64,000 nucleotides of DNA from JAKZVK01 sp965237575 (lineage in GTDB: Bacteria; Acidobacteriota; Terriglobia; Bryobacterales; UBA6623). The DNA is taken from contig CBDEGI010000003.1 of assembly GCA_965237575.1 (NCBI GenBank), positions 1,426,001 through 1,490,000 on the forward strand. Direction: 5' to 3'. Position 1 is the first letter of the stretch, and each line of letters begins with the position of its first letter. Position numbers and translations under genes: made by a program. Under the pieces are notes generated by a model. That model did not search any database. It had not been told where the DNA came from and was given only the letters and a program-made list of their open reading frames with translations. This document shows positions 36,388-46,112 of the stretch, one piece after another.

Positions 36388-37410
36388 CTACTCGCCGCGC
36401 CCCATGTGCCGTTCGATGAACGCCAAAGCCGACTCGTAGGCGGCGTCGATGACTTGCGGGTCGCCGCAGCCCAAACCGTGCTCGCCGCCGGGGATGGTGA
36501 CAAGTTCGTGCTCGACGCCGTGCGCCTTCAACCGCTCGGCCATCATGACGGATTGCTCGTAGGGCACGTCGGTGTCTTCGGTGCCGTGGATGAGCATCGT
36601 CGGAGGATAGTCCGCCGTGACGTTCCGAACGGGCATATAGGGGACGAACTCGCCGGCCTCGGTGTGTGGGTCCCAGCCCGAAACGGCCTTCGGCCACGTG
36701 CCTTGCTGCCGGCAGTACTGGTAGAACGCGCCGCCGTTACCCTGGCGGTCTCGTGAATCGGAGACCGGCGGGCCGCTGACCTGCTGGTAGGCTTCGTCCT
36801 TGCTCATCGTGATGCGGTGGTGGCGGGCGTGGGGGCTCGGTGTGCTGTACCAGTCGCCGACCAGATCACCGTAGCCCCAGAAGGCCACCAGCACCGCCGG
36901 AGGGGGTTGCACACGGAAGCCGGACGTGAGTGTCAGGTAACCTCCGGCCGAGCCACCCGCGACGGCGATCTTGCTGGTGTCAGCCTGGAACAGCGCCGGG
37001 CCCTTCTCGCGCACCCAAGCGAAGGCGTCTTCGAGGTCTTCGATGATGGCGGGCAACTCGGTTTCGGGCGCCAAACGGTAGTCGATTGACACCAGTACGT
37101 AGCCCGCCTCGATGACCATGTCCTTGACCCGTTGACTGATCCCCTCGCGGTGGCCGTTGATCAGGGCGCCGCCGTGAATCCAGACAAGCACCGGCCGCGT
37201 GACGCCGTCGTCGGGGCGATGGACATCGGCCTTGATTCCGAGCGTCCCGGCCGTCTTGTAGGTGTGGGTCGTGACGGTGACTTCCCTGGCCTCTGGACTG
37301 GCTTCCGGAACCTCTGCCGACTCCGAGCACGCACTCAGCAGCAGCGCCAGGGAAGTGAGCACGGCCACGAGCCGCCCTACGGATGCTCGCGAGTGGGTCC
37401 CGATGGCCAT
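36388..37410 (-). CDS. Lipoprotein alpha/beta hydrolase (esterase)
   Basis: The 340-residue protein has a lipobox LLSAC near residue 28, so it is probably anchored facing the periplasm. The hydrolase features are an oxyanion-hole HGG (VLVWIHGGALING), YRLAPETELP, the nucleophile elbow GGSAGG, the Asp in IHGTEDTDVPY and the His in IPGGEHG. It resembles the hormone-sensitive-lipase and acetyl-ester hydrolase groups (BD-FAE-like). It lies first in the minus-strand block containing VOC, SDR and PhyH genes. Confidence 0.88.
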   Translation of the reverse strand: MAIGTHSRASVGRLVAVLTSLALLLSACSESAEVPEASPEAREVTVTTHTYKTAGTLGIKADVHRPDDGVTRPVLVWIHGGALINGHREGISQRVKDMVIEAGYVLVSIDYRLAPETELPAIIEDLEDAFAWVREKGPALFQADTSKIAVAGGSAGGYLTLTSGFRVQPPPAVLVAFWGYGDLVGDWYSTPSPHARHHRITMSKDEAYQQVSGPPVSDSRDRQGNGGAFYQYCRQQGTWPKAVSGWDPHTEAGEFVPYMPVRNVTADYPPTMLIHGTEDTDVPYEQSVMMAERLKAHGVEHELVTIPGGEHGLGCGDPQVIDAAYESALAFIERHMGRGE

Positions 37411-37736
37411 CGACTCACCTCCCCGTCTCTTCTGGTAGTCTCATGGTGCCGCCCGAACCGCAATCGTTCCGTCCGCACGGCTGCGGAAGACTTTGCCGTC
37501 GCCACAGTCTACGTGCCGGCTTGGTTTCTGACGAATAAGAGAGTTCATGGCTCGAAACATGATCATCCCTGGCTAGACCAGCCGAAAGTAGCATGGAGAT
37601 TCGGTGATGGTCAACCCGTGATCGTGCTCCTCGCCGACGGGGACCCAGGTCGTGTTAAGGCGCGGAGGAGCCTTGCGGGCGGCGGGCACCGGCGAGCGTC
37701 CAGCTGGTTAGAACTGTTGTGGCCTGGGAGGGGGTC
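37411..37736. other. Intergenic region
   Basis: No gene, RNA or clear terminator was recognised between the esterase promoter side and the coiled-coil gene end. Confidence 0.4.
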
Positions 37737-38117
37737 TCAGGCGGATCCGTTAGAGCCGTTGCGGCGTCTCTGCTCACGGATCCACGCGTCCATCACGTTG
37801 ATCAAGGCGCCAAACCGCTCGTCGACGCCGCGGTGGAAGTCTTCGTTCTCTCGGCGGGCTCGCTGGTATTCTTCCTCGGCCCTCTTGTGTTCTTCTCCGT
37901 GCCGCCGTTGCCCTTCCTCGTACTTCTCGTGCTCCTCAGCTAGCCCTTGGACGATATCGGCCAACTGGATTACCTTCTCTGTCAGCCGGATCTGCGAAGC
38001 CTTAAGAACTTCCGTTTGCTCTTCGATCTGAGTGTCCCTCTCACCAAGCCGCTGGAGGATCGCCTCGGTCTGGGCCTGGGTCTCCAGGATGAACTGCATT
38101 GTCTTCTCGACGTCCAC
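37737..38117 (-). CDS. Small coiled-coil protein
   Basis: The 126-residue protein starts VDVEKTMQFILETQAQTEAI from a GTG and is a nearly continuous coiled coil rich in Glu, Gln and Arg, ending DERFGALINVMDAWIREQ. The VEKTMQFILE opening followed by heptads is familiar from hypothetical acidobacterial proteins. There is no signal peptide. ATG 38099 is an alternative start. The function is unknown. Confidence 0.65.
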   Translation of the reverse strand: MDVEKTMQFILETQAQTEAILQRLGERDTQIEEQTEVLKASQIRLTEKVIQLADIVQGLAEEHEKYEEGQRRHGEEHKRAEEEYQRARRENEDFHRGVDERFGALINVMDAWIREQRRRNGSNGSA

Positions 38118-38373
38118 TGCTAGGAGTCTACCACTCGGCTGTATTCGCAAGAAGACCAGTGGGCGAAACGGTGAGCAGCAAGACCTTTTGGTCGGCAACC
38201 TTGCTTCAGCTCGTCGAAAGCGGCCTACTGCTCGCTGTGTTGCGCGTCGCGGCCTCCGGCAGCTATAAAGATGGGACACCGTAACGACCCGCCGTCACTA
38301 GCAAGTACGCCACTGGCGACTACGAGTGCAAACGACGACACCGGAGCACGGGCTCCGCACCGCGAGCCGTTTC

Positions 38374-38410
38374 GCCTGGCCTGATCGCCGATCGGACCGG
38401 GCTTTTTTTT
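38374..38410 (+). terminator. Intrinsic-terminator-like hairpin in the glyA leader
   Basis: A 13-bp stem (38374-38386 with 38390-38402; one mismatch and two G-T pairs) and a 3-base loop are followed directly by eight T residues. It ends 12 bases before the glyA ATG. It either terminates upstream transcription or acts as an attenuator in the glyA leader. Confidence 0.75.
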
Positions 38411-38422
38411 CACGAGGATCTG

Positions 38423-39685
38423 ATGGACGCGAACCGCGAATCTCTCAAGCACAATGACCCGGCCGTATATGAAGCCATCGCGGGCGAAGAGGAGCGCCAG
38501 AAGCGCGGCATCGAGTTGATCCCGTCAGAGAACTACACCTATCCGGAAGTGTTGGCGTGCTTGGGGTCGGTGATGACCAACAAGTATTCGGAGGGCTATC
38601 CCGGCCGGCGCTACTACGGCGGACAGGAGTTTACCGACCAAGTCGAGATCCTCGCCCGCGACCGCGCGAAGGACCTCTTCCGTGCCGAGCACGCCAATGT
38701 GCAACCGCTCTCGGGTTCGCCGATGAATCAGGCCGTCTACATGGCCTATCTGGAGCCCGGCGATACCGTGCTTGGGATGGATCTTTCCCACGGCGGCCAC
38801 CTGACTCACGGGGCCCCGGTCTCGCACATGGGCAAGATCTACAACTTCATCCGCTACAAGACCCACCCGGACGAAAAAGGCCGCATCGACTTCGCCGAGC
38901 TGCGCCGCGTGGCCGTCGAGTCGAAACCGAAAATGATTCTGTGCGGCTACTCTTCTTACCCCCGTGACTATGATTACGCCCGGTTCAAAGAGATCGCCGA
39001 TGAAGTCGGCGCGCTGACCATGGCGGATGTCTCGCACATCGGCGGCCTGATCGCGGGGGGCGCGATGCGCAACCCCTGTGACTCCGGTTTCGACTTCGTG
39101 ACCACCACGACGCACAAGTCCATGCGCGGCCCGCGCGGTGGCATGATTCTATGCAAGAAAGACTTCCGCAAGGACATTGACAAGTCCGTCTTCCCCGGCC
39201 TGCAGGGCGGACCCCACATGAACCAGGTCGCCGGGGTCGCGGTCGCGCTCGGCAAGGCGCAGCAGCCCGCCTATCGCGAGTACTGCCAACAAGTGCTGCG
39301 CAACGCTCAGGTCCTGGCCGAGTCGCTGATGGAGGGTGGTGCTCAGTTGATTACCGGCGGTACCGAGAACCACATGATGGTAGTCGATGTCGTCGGCAGC
39401 TACGGGATCAACGGCCGCGTTGCCGAGGAAGCCCTCGACGCCGTTAACATCACCACCAACAAGCAGATCATCCCCGACGACCCGAATCCGCCGTTGCGTC
39501 CCAGCGGCATCCGCCTCGGCACGCCCGCCGCCACGACGCGCGGCATGAAGGAAGGCGAGATGCGTCGCCTTGCCGGCTGGATCGTCAACACCCTCCGCAA
39601 CCACGAGGATGAAGCCGCTTTGGCGTCGATTCGCGGCGAGGTCGAGGAGATGTGCACCTCGTTCCCCGTCCCTGGGATCGAGTAG
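38423..39685 (+). CDS. glyA: Serine hydroxymethyltransferase
   Basis: The 420-residue PLP enzyme interconverts serine and glycine while charging tetrahydrofolate with a one-carbon unit. Characteristic segments are IELIPSENYTYPEVL, NKYSEGYPGRRYYGG, ANVQPLSGSPMNQAVY, LSHGGHLTHG, ADVSHIGGLIAGG and the PLP lysine in TTTTHKSMRGPRGG (K232). The C-terminus has SGIRLGTPAATTRGM. Length and motifs are standard. It is transcribed alone, and a terminator-like hairpin lies between its probable promoter and the start codon. Confidence 0.97.
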   Translation: MDANRESLKHNDPAVYEAIAGEEERQKRGIELIPSENYTYPEVLACLGSVMTNKYSEGYPGRRYYGGQEFTDQVEILARDRAKDLFRAEHANVQPLSGSPMNQAVYMAYLEPGDTVLGMDLSHGGHLTHGAPVSHMGKIYNFIRYKTHPDEKGRIDFAELRRVAVESKPKMILCGYSSYPRDYDYARFKEIADEVGALTMADVSHIGGLIAGGAMRNPCDSGFDFVTTTTHKSMRGPRGGMILCKKDFRKDIDKSVFPGLQGGPHMNQVAGVAVALGKAQQPAYREYCQQVLRNAQVLAESLMEGGAQLITGGTENHMMVVDVVGSYGINGRVAEEALDAVNITTNKQIIPDDPNPPLRPSGIRLGTPAATTRGMKEGEMRRLAGWIVNTLRNHEDEAALASIRGEVEEMCTSFPVPGIE

Positions 39686-39775
39686 CCTGGGATTCAGTAG
39701 CTACTACCTCGGTTGCACCCGTTACGCCGTCGTTGTTTGACACGCCCGCGGCACCCGGCTATGCTGCAAGCCGTG

Positions 39776-40552
39776 ATGTGGAAACGGCTCGCCTTTCTCT
39801 TGCTAGCCTGCGGCGTTTGCGCGACTGCGCAGGACGGCAAGAACCCCTACGGCAGCGACCCGGATGCGATCGAGGCGGGCCGCGGCGCCTTTCGCATCTA
39901 CTGCTCGCCCTGTCACGGCATCGGCGGCATCGGAGGCCGTGGGCCCGACCTGACTCTCGGCGCCTACTCGGTCGGCGACTCTGACGAAGCGTTGTTCGAC
40001 ACGATCTCCGACGGGCTCACGGGCACCGAGATGCCCGGCTACGGCTCGCGCATTAGCTCCGACTCACTGTGGAGGATTGTCTCTTATGTTCGATCAGTCG
40101 CCGGCCGCGAGGGCGAATCGATCAGCGGCGATGCGAAGGCCGGCAAGGAGGTCTACTGGGGCAAGGGAGGGTGTGCCGGGTGTCACCGCATCGACAACAA
40201 GGGCGGCCGGCTCGGACCCGACCTCAGCCGAATCGGCCGGTCGAGGAGCACCGCTTACTTGCGGGAAGCGATCGTCGACCCCGACAAGAGCATCACGCCG
40301 GACTACCACCGCGTGACGGTCGTGACCAACGAAGGCAAGAAGATCGTCGGCATCGGGTTGAACTACGACAACTTCTCCGCGCTCGTCATGGACTCCAAGG
40401 AAAACATCCAGTCGTTCCTGCGAAGCGAGGTGCAATCCATCGAAAAGGGCTACCAATCGCTGATGCCCGGCTATCGCGGCACGCTCGGGGACTCGGAAAT
40501 CAACGACCTGCTGGCTTATCTTGCAGGTCTTCGCGGCGAGGCGCAGCCATGA
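39776..40552 (+). CDS. Diheme cytochrome c
   Basis: The 258-residue exported protein has a signal peptide MWKRLAFLLLACGVCATAQ and two c-type heme sites: CSPCH (43-47) and CAGCH (133-137). The first domain has an EMPGYG Met candidate for heme ligation. The second domain (GPDLSRIGRSRSTAYLREAIVDP, DYHRVTVVTNEGKKIVG) resembles the cytochrome domains found with quinoprotein dehydrogenases. Its stop overlaps the start of the PQQ gene (ATGA), so it is very probably the electron acceptor of that enzyme. Confidence 0.9.
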   Translation: MWKRLAFLLLACGVCATAQDGKNPYGSDPDAIEAGRGAFRIYCSPCHGIGGIGGRGPDLTLGAYSVGDSDEALFDTISDGLTGTEMPGYGSRISSDSLWRIVSYVRSVAGREGESISGDAKAGKEVYWGKGGCAGCHRIDNKGGRLGPDLSRIGRSRSTAYLREAIVDPDKSITPDYHRVTVVTNEGKKIVGIGLNYDNFSALVMDSKENIQSFLRSEVQSIEKGYQSLMPGYRGTLGDSEINDLLAYLAGLRGEAQP

Positions 40553-42180
40553 ACACGTACTTTTTGAAGGGGCACTTTCTGAAGACGCACCTTCTCGAAA
40601 TCTGCGGGACGTTGTTTCTCGGCGCGGCGGCAGCCTGGGCCGGCGACGTCACCAACGAACGTCTACTGAAGGCTCAGCAAGACGACGGGTCGTGGCTGAT
40701 GTACGGCCGCAACTACTCAGCGTGGCGCTACAGCGAGTTGAACGACATCAACACCTCGACGGTCAAACGTCTCGTACCGCAATGGATCTTCCAAACCGGC
40801 CTCGGTGGAAAGTTCCAAACGACGCCCCTCGTCTTCGATGGGTTGATGTACCTGACCGGCGACAACAACCACGCCTGGGCCGTGGACCCGCGGACCGGCC
40901 GCTCGGTCTGGCATCACTCGAGCACCGTCCCCGACGGCGCGCAGGGGTGTTGCGGCCAGCCCAATCGAGGTTTCGCGGCGCTGGGAGATAAGCTTTTCAA
41001 GGTCAATTTCGAGGCCACGCTGGTTGCCCTCGATGCGAAGACCGGCGGTGTTCTTTGGGAGACCGTCATCGACGACTTCAGGATGGGGTACTCGGCAACC
41101 GCCGCGCCGTTGGTGGTCAAGAACATGGTGCTGGTCGGTATCGCCGGGGCTGAGTTTGGCACGCGTGACTTCCTCGATGCCTACGACGCCGACACCGGGA
41201 AACGCATCTGGCGCTTTTGGACTGTCCCCGGCCCGGGCGAGCCAGGCCACGATACCTGGGGCGGCGATTCCTGGAAGCGCGGTGGGGGTTCCACCTGGGT
41301 CACGGGGACCTACGACCCGGAGTTGAACCTCGTTTACTGGGGCACGGGCAACCCCGGCCCGGACATGGACGGCGATGTCCGCCCGGGTGACAACCTCTAC
41401 ACCTGCTCTGTCGTGGCGCTCGATGCCGACACGGGTAAGCTCCGCTGGCACTTCCAGTTCACCCCTCACGACGTTCATGACTGGGACGCGGTGGCTGATC
41501 CCGTGCTCGTCGACCTAACCGTCAAAGGCAAGAAGACGAAGGCGCTCATCCAGGCCAATCGCAACGGCTACTACTACGCGCTCGACCGCGCGAACGGTGA
41601 CTTCTTGCTGGCAAGGGGCTATACGGAGATCACCTGGGCCGACGGCATGGACTCGAACGGCCGCCCGATCCTGATTCCGGGCAAAGATCCGACCGAGGAA
41701 GGCAACGTCGCCTGTCCGGGGCTGGGCGGCGGACATAACTGGCAGCCCACCGCCTACAGCCCGCGGAGCGGCCTCTATTACTTCCCCACCACCGACGGTT
41801 GCCAGATCTACTACAAGACCACCCAAGGCTACATCGAGGGCCAGTGGTACCAGGCCAGTACCGTGGCGGGCGTCCCGGCCGAGCCCAACAGCGGCGCGGT
41901 GGTGGCGGTCGATCCCGCGACGGGCGAGACGCGCTGGCGCTACAAGATGGTCAGCACCCCTTCGAGTGGACTGCTTGCGACGGCCGGCGGCCTGGTGTTC
42001 TCCGGCGACGCAGAGGGCTACTTCACAGCGCTCGACGCTCGCAGCGGCAAGGTGTTGTGGAAGTTCCAGACCGGTGGCCGAATCGGCGCCCCACCGATCA
42101 CCTACTCCTTCCGTGGCCGGCAGCACATAGCCATCGCGGCGCGCGACTCCCTGATCACATTTGCGCTGCCGGACGAGTAA
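40549..42180 (+). CDS. PQQ-dependent alcohol dehydrogenase (quinoprotein)
   Basis: The 543-residue periplasmic eight-bladed propeller has a signal sequence within 1-32 and quinoprotein Trp-docking repeats (WAVDPRTGRSVWH, VALDAKTGGVLWE, YDADTGKRIWRFW, VALDADTGKLRWHFQ, VAVDPATGETRWRY, LDARSGKVLWKFQ). It has the vicinal disulfide pair C134-C135 (GCCGQPNRG), GTGNPGPDMDGDVRPGDN and HDVHDWDAV. It matches the methanol/ethanol dehydrogenase-like group, but the specific alcohol cannot be told. It is coupled to the diheme cytochrome c just upstream. PQQ biosynthesis genes are not in the window. Confidence 0.92.
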   Translation: MNTYFLKGHFLKTHLLEICGTLFLGAAAAWAGDVTNERLLKAQQDDGSWLMYGRNYSAWRYSELNDINTSTVKRLVPQWIFQTGLGGKFQTTPLVFDGLMYLTGDNNHAWAVDPRTGRSVWHHSSTVPDGAQGCCGQPNRGFAALGDKLFKVNFEATLVALDAKTGGVLWETVIDDFRMGYSATAAPLVVKNMVLVGIAGAEFGTRDFLDAYDADTGKRIWRFWTVPGPGEPGHDTWGGDSWKRGGGSTWVTGTYDPELNLVYWGTGNPGPDMDGDVRPGDNLYTCSVVALDADTGKLRWHFQFTPHDVHDWDAVADPVLVDLTVKGKKTKALIQANRNGYYYALDRANGDFLLARGYTEITWADGMDSNGRPILIPGKDPTEEGNVACPGLGGGHNWQPTAYSPRSGLYYFPTTDGCQIYYKTTQGYIEGQWYQASTVAGVPAEPNSGAVVAVDPATGETRWRYKMVSTPSSGLLATAGGLVFSGDAEGYFTALDARSGKVLWKFQTGGRIGAPPITYSFRGRQHIAIAARDSLITFALPDE

Positions 42181-42224
42181 CCGTCCAGCCTACAAGGATA
42201 GGTGGCCGCTTGAACGCTGCGGCT

Positions 42225-42905
42225 TCAGAGTTGCTCCAGCAGGCCGCGAACATCCCGGATCTCCGCATCCGGCGTCTCGGGGATGCGCTCGCGGGGTTGG
42301 CCGAACCGGTTGCACCAGACGACCTGGTAGCCGAACGCTTTGGCCGCGAAAGCATCCCAGGTGTTCGACGAAAGGAAGCACATCTCGCCGGCGGGCAGGC
42401 CCAGGCGGTCAACGCCGAGTTGATACACGGCCGGGTCCGGCTTGAACGTGCCCACTTCCTCGACCGAGAGCACGGCGTCGAGCAGGTCCGCCAGTCCCGC
42501 GTTGTCGACCGCCGAAGCAAGCATCTTGGGTGAACCGTTTGACAGAATGGCAAGCTTCAAGCCGCGTTCCTTGAGATGACGCAACGTCTCGCGCACTTCC
42601 GGGTAGGCGTCTAGCTGCAAGTACACGTTCATCAGCCGCTCGCGCAAGGCCGTGTCATCGACGCCGGTCTGCGCCAAGGCGAAGTCGAGCGCGTCGCCGG
42701 TGACTTGCCAAAAGTCCACGTGGCGGCGCATCAATCCGCGCAGCCAAGTGTACTGAAGCTGCTTCGCCCGCCACACGTCGGCCAGCGGCTGCCAGCGGTC
42801 TCCCAGCGTCGCCTTCTCGCGGGCCGCGGCGCTGTTGACATCGAACAGCGTGCCGTAAGCGTCGAACACGCACGCTCGAATCCCAGCGATCTTGGGCCGG
42901 CTCAT
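42225..42905 (-). CDS. Haloacid dehalogenase, type II
   Basis: The 226-residue HAD enzyme has the nucleophile motif CVFDAYGTLFDV (D15), motif II LAILSNGSP, the motif III lysine in GTFKPDPAVY and the C-terminal FLSSNTWDAFAAKAFGYQVVWCNR. These match (S)-2-haloacid dehalogenases, which release halide from 2-haloalkanoic acids in the cytoplasm. ATG 42905, preceded by TGGAG, is preferred over the upstream start at 42935. It converges with the PQQ gene. Confidence 0.9.
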   Translation of the reverse strand: MSRPKIAGIRACVFDAYGTLFDVNSAAAREKATLGDRWQPLADVWRAKQLQYTWLRGLMRRHVDFWQVTGDALDFALAQTGVDDTALRERLMNVYLQLDAYPEVRETLRHLKERGLKLAILSNGSPKMLASAVDNAGLADLLDAVLSVEEVGTFKPDPAVYQLGVDRLGLPAGEMCFLSSNTWDAFAAKAFGYQVVWCNRFGQPRERIPETPDAEIRDVRGLLEQL

Positions 42906-42941
42906 GACTCCAGGATAATGGTCCACGGCAGTCAAGACCGA

Positions 42942-42968
42942 GCCGTGACCGTAAGGGAGCGGTCCGGC
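42942..42968 (+). repeat. REP-like hairpin, copy B
   Basis: GCCG-T-GACCG pairs with CGGTC-CGGC around the loop TAAGGGAG. This copy has the full stem with one bulged T. Confidence 0.8.
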
Positions 42969-43075
42969 ACAGGCCTTGAGATTGCGCTTGGAACTGCTGG
43001 AGCGGATCGGTTTGTAAGAACGCCCGGCACGGGGCGTCTAGCGCTCTCGCGGCCACTGTCAACTCGAAGTTCCTT

Positions 43076-43102
43076 GCCGGACCGCTCCCTTACGGTCACG
43101 GT
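43076..43102 (-). repeat. REP-like hairpin, copy C
   Basis: This is the same unit on the minus strand; the only difference from copy B is A for G at its first base. Together with copy B it forms an inverted pair about 160 bases long. Confidence 0.8.
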
Positions 43103-43257
43103 TCGGTTTCCTAAGACCGACCGGCGTCCAGACGGCCCCAGCCCGCGACTTGCGCTTATAGCCGCAAGTTCCTACCATGCGATGACGTACCCAAGCCTGC
43201 CGGCGGAACGCTCACCCCTTCAACCGCAACCAGGTTTCTCGAGGAAAGAGTGACTCC

Positions 43258-45984
43258 ATGCAGCCTTCGCAAATCCGCATCATCATCATCGCCGCCGCAG
43301 TGCTGGTTCTACTGGCCAGCTCGCGAACGATCTCCGATCTGGTCATCGAGTATCAGTGGTGGCAGGAGATGGGACAGCTTCCCACGTGGTACAGCATGCT
43401 CATGTACCAGATTCTGCCGGCGACCTTGGCGTCGATCGTAGCCTGGCTGGCCCTGCTGTGGGCGCATCGCGGGGGCGTGCAGTTCGCGGCTTCCCCCGCG
43501 GCCCACTCGAAGATCTACTCGCGGATCGTCCTCGTGGCTCTGCTGGTCGTGGCGGTGGTTTTCATCGGCACGTCGGTAAACGAGCAGAAGGTCATGGCCT
43601 ACATCGGGTCCTTCGGCGTCGACACGCCACCCGACCCCTGGACCGACCCCGTCTTCGAAGAGGAGCTGTCGTTCTATCTCTTCAAACTGCCGTTCTACGG
43701 ACAGCTTCTGCGCTACGTCTTTGTGTTGGCTGTGTTCTCGACCCTGATCTTCTGGGCCTCCGGACGTGGTTGGCAGATCTACGAGCGCCTGCGGCAGTTC
43801 CGATCCGAGGGCGGCGCCATGGAGGAGTTCGACCCTGGTCCGAACCCCCTGCTGCTGCCCGGCGCTACGCAAACCAGCTTCGCTCGCATCCTGGCCTCCA
43901 TCGCGCTGCTTGCCCTCGCGGCATGGTTCTATCTCGGGCGCTACAACCTGCTGATGAACGAGCACCCTTTCATGACCGGGATGGATTACGTCGACGAGAA
44001 CGTCGCCCTGCCTCTTCGGTGGGTCGTCATCCTGGCGGCGTTGGTCGCGATTCCCCTCGTGGCAATGCAGAAACTGAAAGTGGCGGGCGGGCTGCTCGGG
44101 GCGGCGCTGCTCGCCAACGTCGCGCTACCGCAGGCGGTCAGCATCATCTACGTCAAACCCAACGAACTAGAGAAGCAGGAGCCCTACATCCTGCGCCACA
44201 TCGAAGCGACAGCCGAGGCCTACGGGCTGCGCACGCGGGCGCAGGAGAAGCCTTTCTCGTCGTCACAGATCGAAACTGTCGACGTGAGCGCCCATCAGAC
44301 GCTGGTCGAAAACATCCGCCTGTGGGACTGGCGCGCTTTCAATGACACCATCACCCAGATCCAAGCGCTGCGGCCCTACTACCGGTTCGCCGACGTCGAT
44401 ATCGACCGCTACATCATCGACGGCAAGATCAAGCAAGTGCTGCTCTCCACCCGTGAGATCGACGTCGGACAGTTGCCGGCCGAAGCGCGGCAAAGTTGGG
44501 TAAGCCGCAACCTGATCTACACGCACGGATACGGCTTGGTCATGTCAGAGGTGAATCGCACGACCGACGACGGGCTCCCGGTGTTGCTGATTCAAGACGC
44601 GCCCCCGCAGGTCAAGATACCCGACATCAAGCTGACACAGCCCGAGATCTACTACGGCGAGTTCACCCACGATCCGGTGTTCGTCGCGACGGATGAGCAG
44701 GAGTTCGACTATCCCTCCGGCACCGGAAACATCTACGCCAGTTACGAAGGCTCCGGCGGGTTCCCCATCAACTCGCTGTTGCTGCGGCTCGCGGCGTCCA
44801 TCAGCACGGGCGAGTACAACATCGTCCTGACGGGCCAGATGAACGAGAACAGCCGCATGATGCTCTACCGCAACGTGAGGGACCGGCTCGATCATCTGGC
44901 CCCGTTCATCCACTGGGAGCCGGACCCGTATCTGGTCATCGCCGAGGACGGCCGGCTTTTCTGGATGGTCGACGGATATACGTCGTCGGATTCCCATCCT
45001 TACTCGGCCGCGGTGAACGTGCCGGCCCTGGAGGGAAGGGCCAACTACGTTCGCAATGCAGTGAAGGCTACGGTCGACGCTTACAACGGGGCGGCGACCA
45101 TCTACCAGTTTGCGGCGGCCGACCCGATCGTGCAGGTCTATCGGGCGCTGTTCCCCAATCTCTTCAAAGACGAGACCGAGATGCCGGCGTCGCTGCGGCA
45201 GCATGCCCGCTACCCGGAATTGATGTTCCAGGTTCAGGCCGAAATGTACCGCACCTTCCACATGCGTGAAGCGGAGGTTTTCTACAGCAAGGAGGACGTA
45301 TGGGAAGTGGCGCAGAGCCTGGCCGGGGACTCCAATACCCCGACGCCGATGCGGCCGACCTACATCGTCGCGACGCTTCCCGGCGAAACCGAGCCCGAGT
45401 ATCTGTTGATGCTACCCTTCACGCCGAGGAACCGGCCAAACTTGATCGGCTGGATGGCGGCCCGCTGCGACGGAGACAAGCTGGGCGAGCTGATCTTCTA
45501 CCAATTATCGAAACAGGAGCTGGTCTTCGGGCCGAGCCAGATCGAGGCCCGCATCGACCAGGACCAAGAAATCGCCAAAGACCTCACCCTATGGGGTCAG
45601 CAAGGCTCGCGTGTGCTGCGTGGAGACATGATCGCCCTGCCCGTCGCCGATAGCTTCCTCTATGTCGAGTCGATCTACATCCAAGCCGAATCGGCGCGAA
45701 TGCCGCAGCTACGCAAGGTCGTGCTGGCGATGGGAAACCGCCTCGTCTACGAAGATACGTTCGAGTTGGCCCTAGCGGAGATCAGCGGAGGTGACGTCGG
45801 CACGCTGCTGGCAAGCGCATCGCCGGAGGACAGCGCCGACACCGCGACAGGACAGCCTCCCACCAGGGCGCCCGACTCCAGGGCCACCAACCGACAGTTA
45901 GCGTCCCGCCTCCAGCAACTTCGGAGGCAGGCCCAGGAATTGGCCGAGGCGTTGGTGAAGGTCGAAGCGGACCTGCGGCAGTAA
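43258..45984 (+). CDS. UPF0182 family membrane protein
   Basis: The 908-residue protein has about seven membrane helices in the first 300 residues (IRIIIIAAAVLVLLAS, LASIVAWLALLWAH, VLVALLVVAVVFIG, YVFVLAVFSTLIFWA and others) and then a large extracytoplasmic domain. EYQWWQEMGQLPTWYSML, FYLFKLPFYGQLL, TRAQEKPFSSSQIETVDVSAHQ, ENIRLWDWRAFNDT and YYGEFTHDPVFVAT are typical UPF0182 segments. The C-terminal 60 residues are Pro/Ala-rich and then coiled coil. The family is widespread and of unknown function. Confidence 0.92.
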   Translation: MQPSQIRIIIIAAAVLVLLASSRTISDLVIEYQWWQEMGQLPTWYSMLMYQILPATLASIVAWLALLWAHRGGVQFAASPAAHSKIYSRIVLVALLVVAVVFIGTSVNEQKVMAYIGSFGVDTPPDPWTDPVFEEELSFYLFKLPFYGQLLRYVFVLAVFSTLIFWASGRGWQIYERLRQFRSEGGAMEEFDPGPNPLLLPGATQTSFARILASIALLALAAWFYLGRYNLLMNEHPFMTGMDYVDENVALPLRWVVILAALVAIPLVAMQKLKVAGGLLGAALLANVALPQAVSIIYVKPNELEKQEPYILRHIEATAEAYGLRTRAQEKPFSSSQIETVDVSAHQTLVENIRLWDWRAFNDTITQIQALRPYYRFADVDIDRYIIDGKIKQVLLSTREIDVGQLPAEARQSWVSRNLIYTHGYGLVMSEVNRTTDDGLPVLLIQDAPPQVKIPDIKLTQPEIYYGEFTHDPVFVATDEQEFDYPSGTGNIYASYEGSGGFPINSLLLRLAASISTGEYNIVLTGQMNENSRMMLYRNVRDRLDHLAPFIHWEPDPYLVIAEDGRLFWMVDGYTSSDSHPYSAAVNVPALEGRANYVRNAVKATVDAYNGAATIYQFAAADPIVQVYRALFPNLFKDETEMPASLRQHARYPELMFQVQAEMYRTFHMREAEVFYSKEDVWEVAQSLAGDSNTPTPMRPTYIVATLPGETEPEYLLMLPFTPRNRPNLIGWMAARCDGDKLGELIFYQLSKQELVFGPSQIEARIDQDQEIAKDLTLWGQQGSRVLRGDMIALPVADSFLYVESIYIQAESARMPQLRKVVLAMGNRLVYEDTFELALAEISGGDVGTLLASASPEDSADTATGQPPTRAPDSRATNRQLASRLQQLRRQAQELAEALVKVEADLRQ

Positions 45985-46112
45985 GGGAGCCGGCCCGAAC
46001 GCAGCGGTTCCTGGAAGGCCAGTGCCGGGCTCGCCGCTTAGGCCGGCCACCCTCGCTTGAGCACCCCTCGGGGCGCGGGTCGCTCTGGCCCGGCGCGCCT
46101 CCAAGCGAAACC

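Larger units (their letters stand above)
42906..43257. other. Intergenic region holding an inverted pair of REP-like hairpins
   Basis: No gene is seen. Two REP-like units face each other here (42942-42968 and 43076-43102), and GAGGAAAG before 43258 is the UPF0182 ribosome binding site. Confidence 0.6.
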
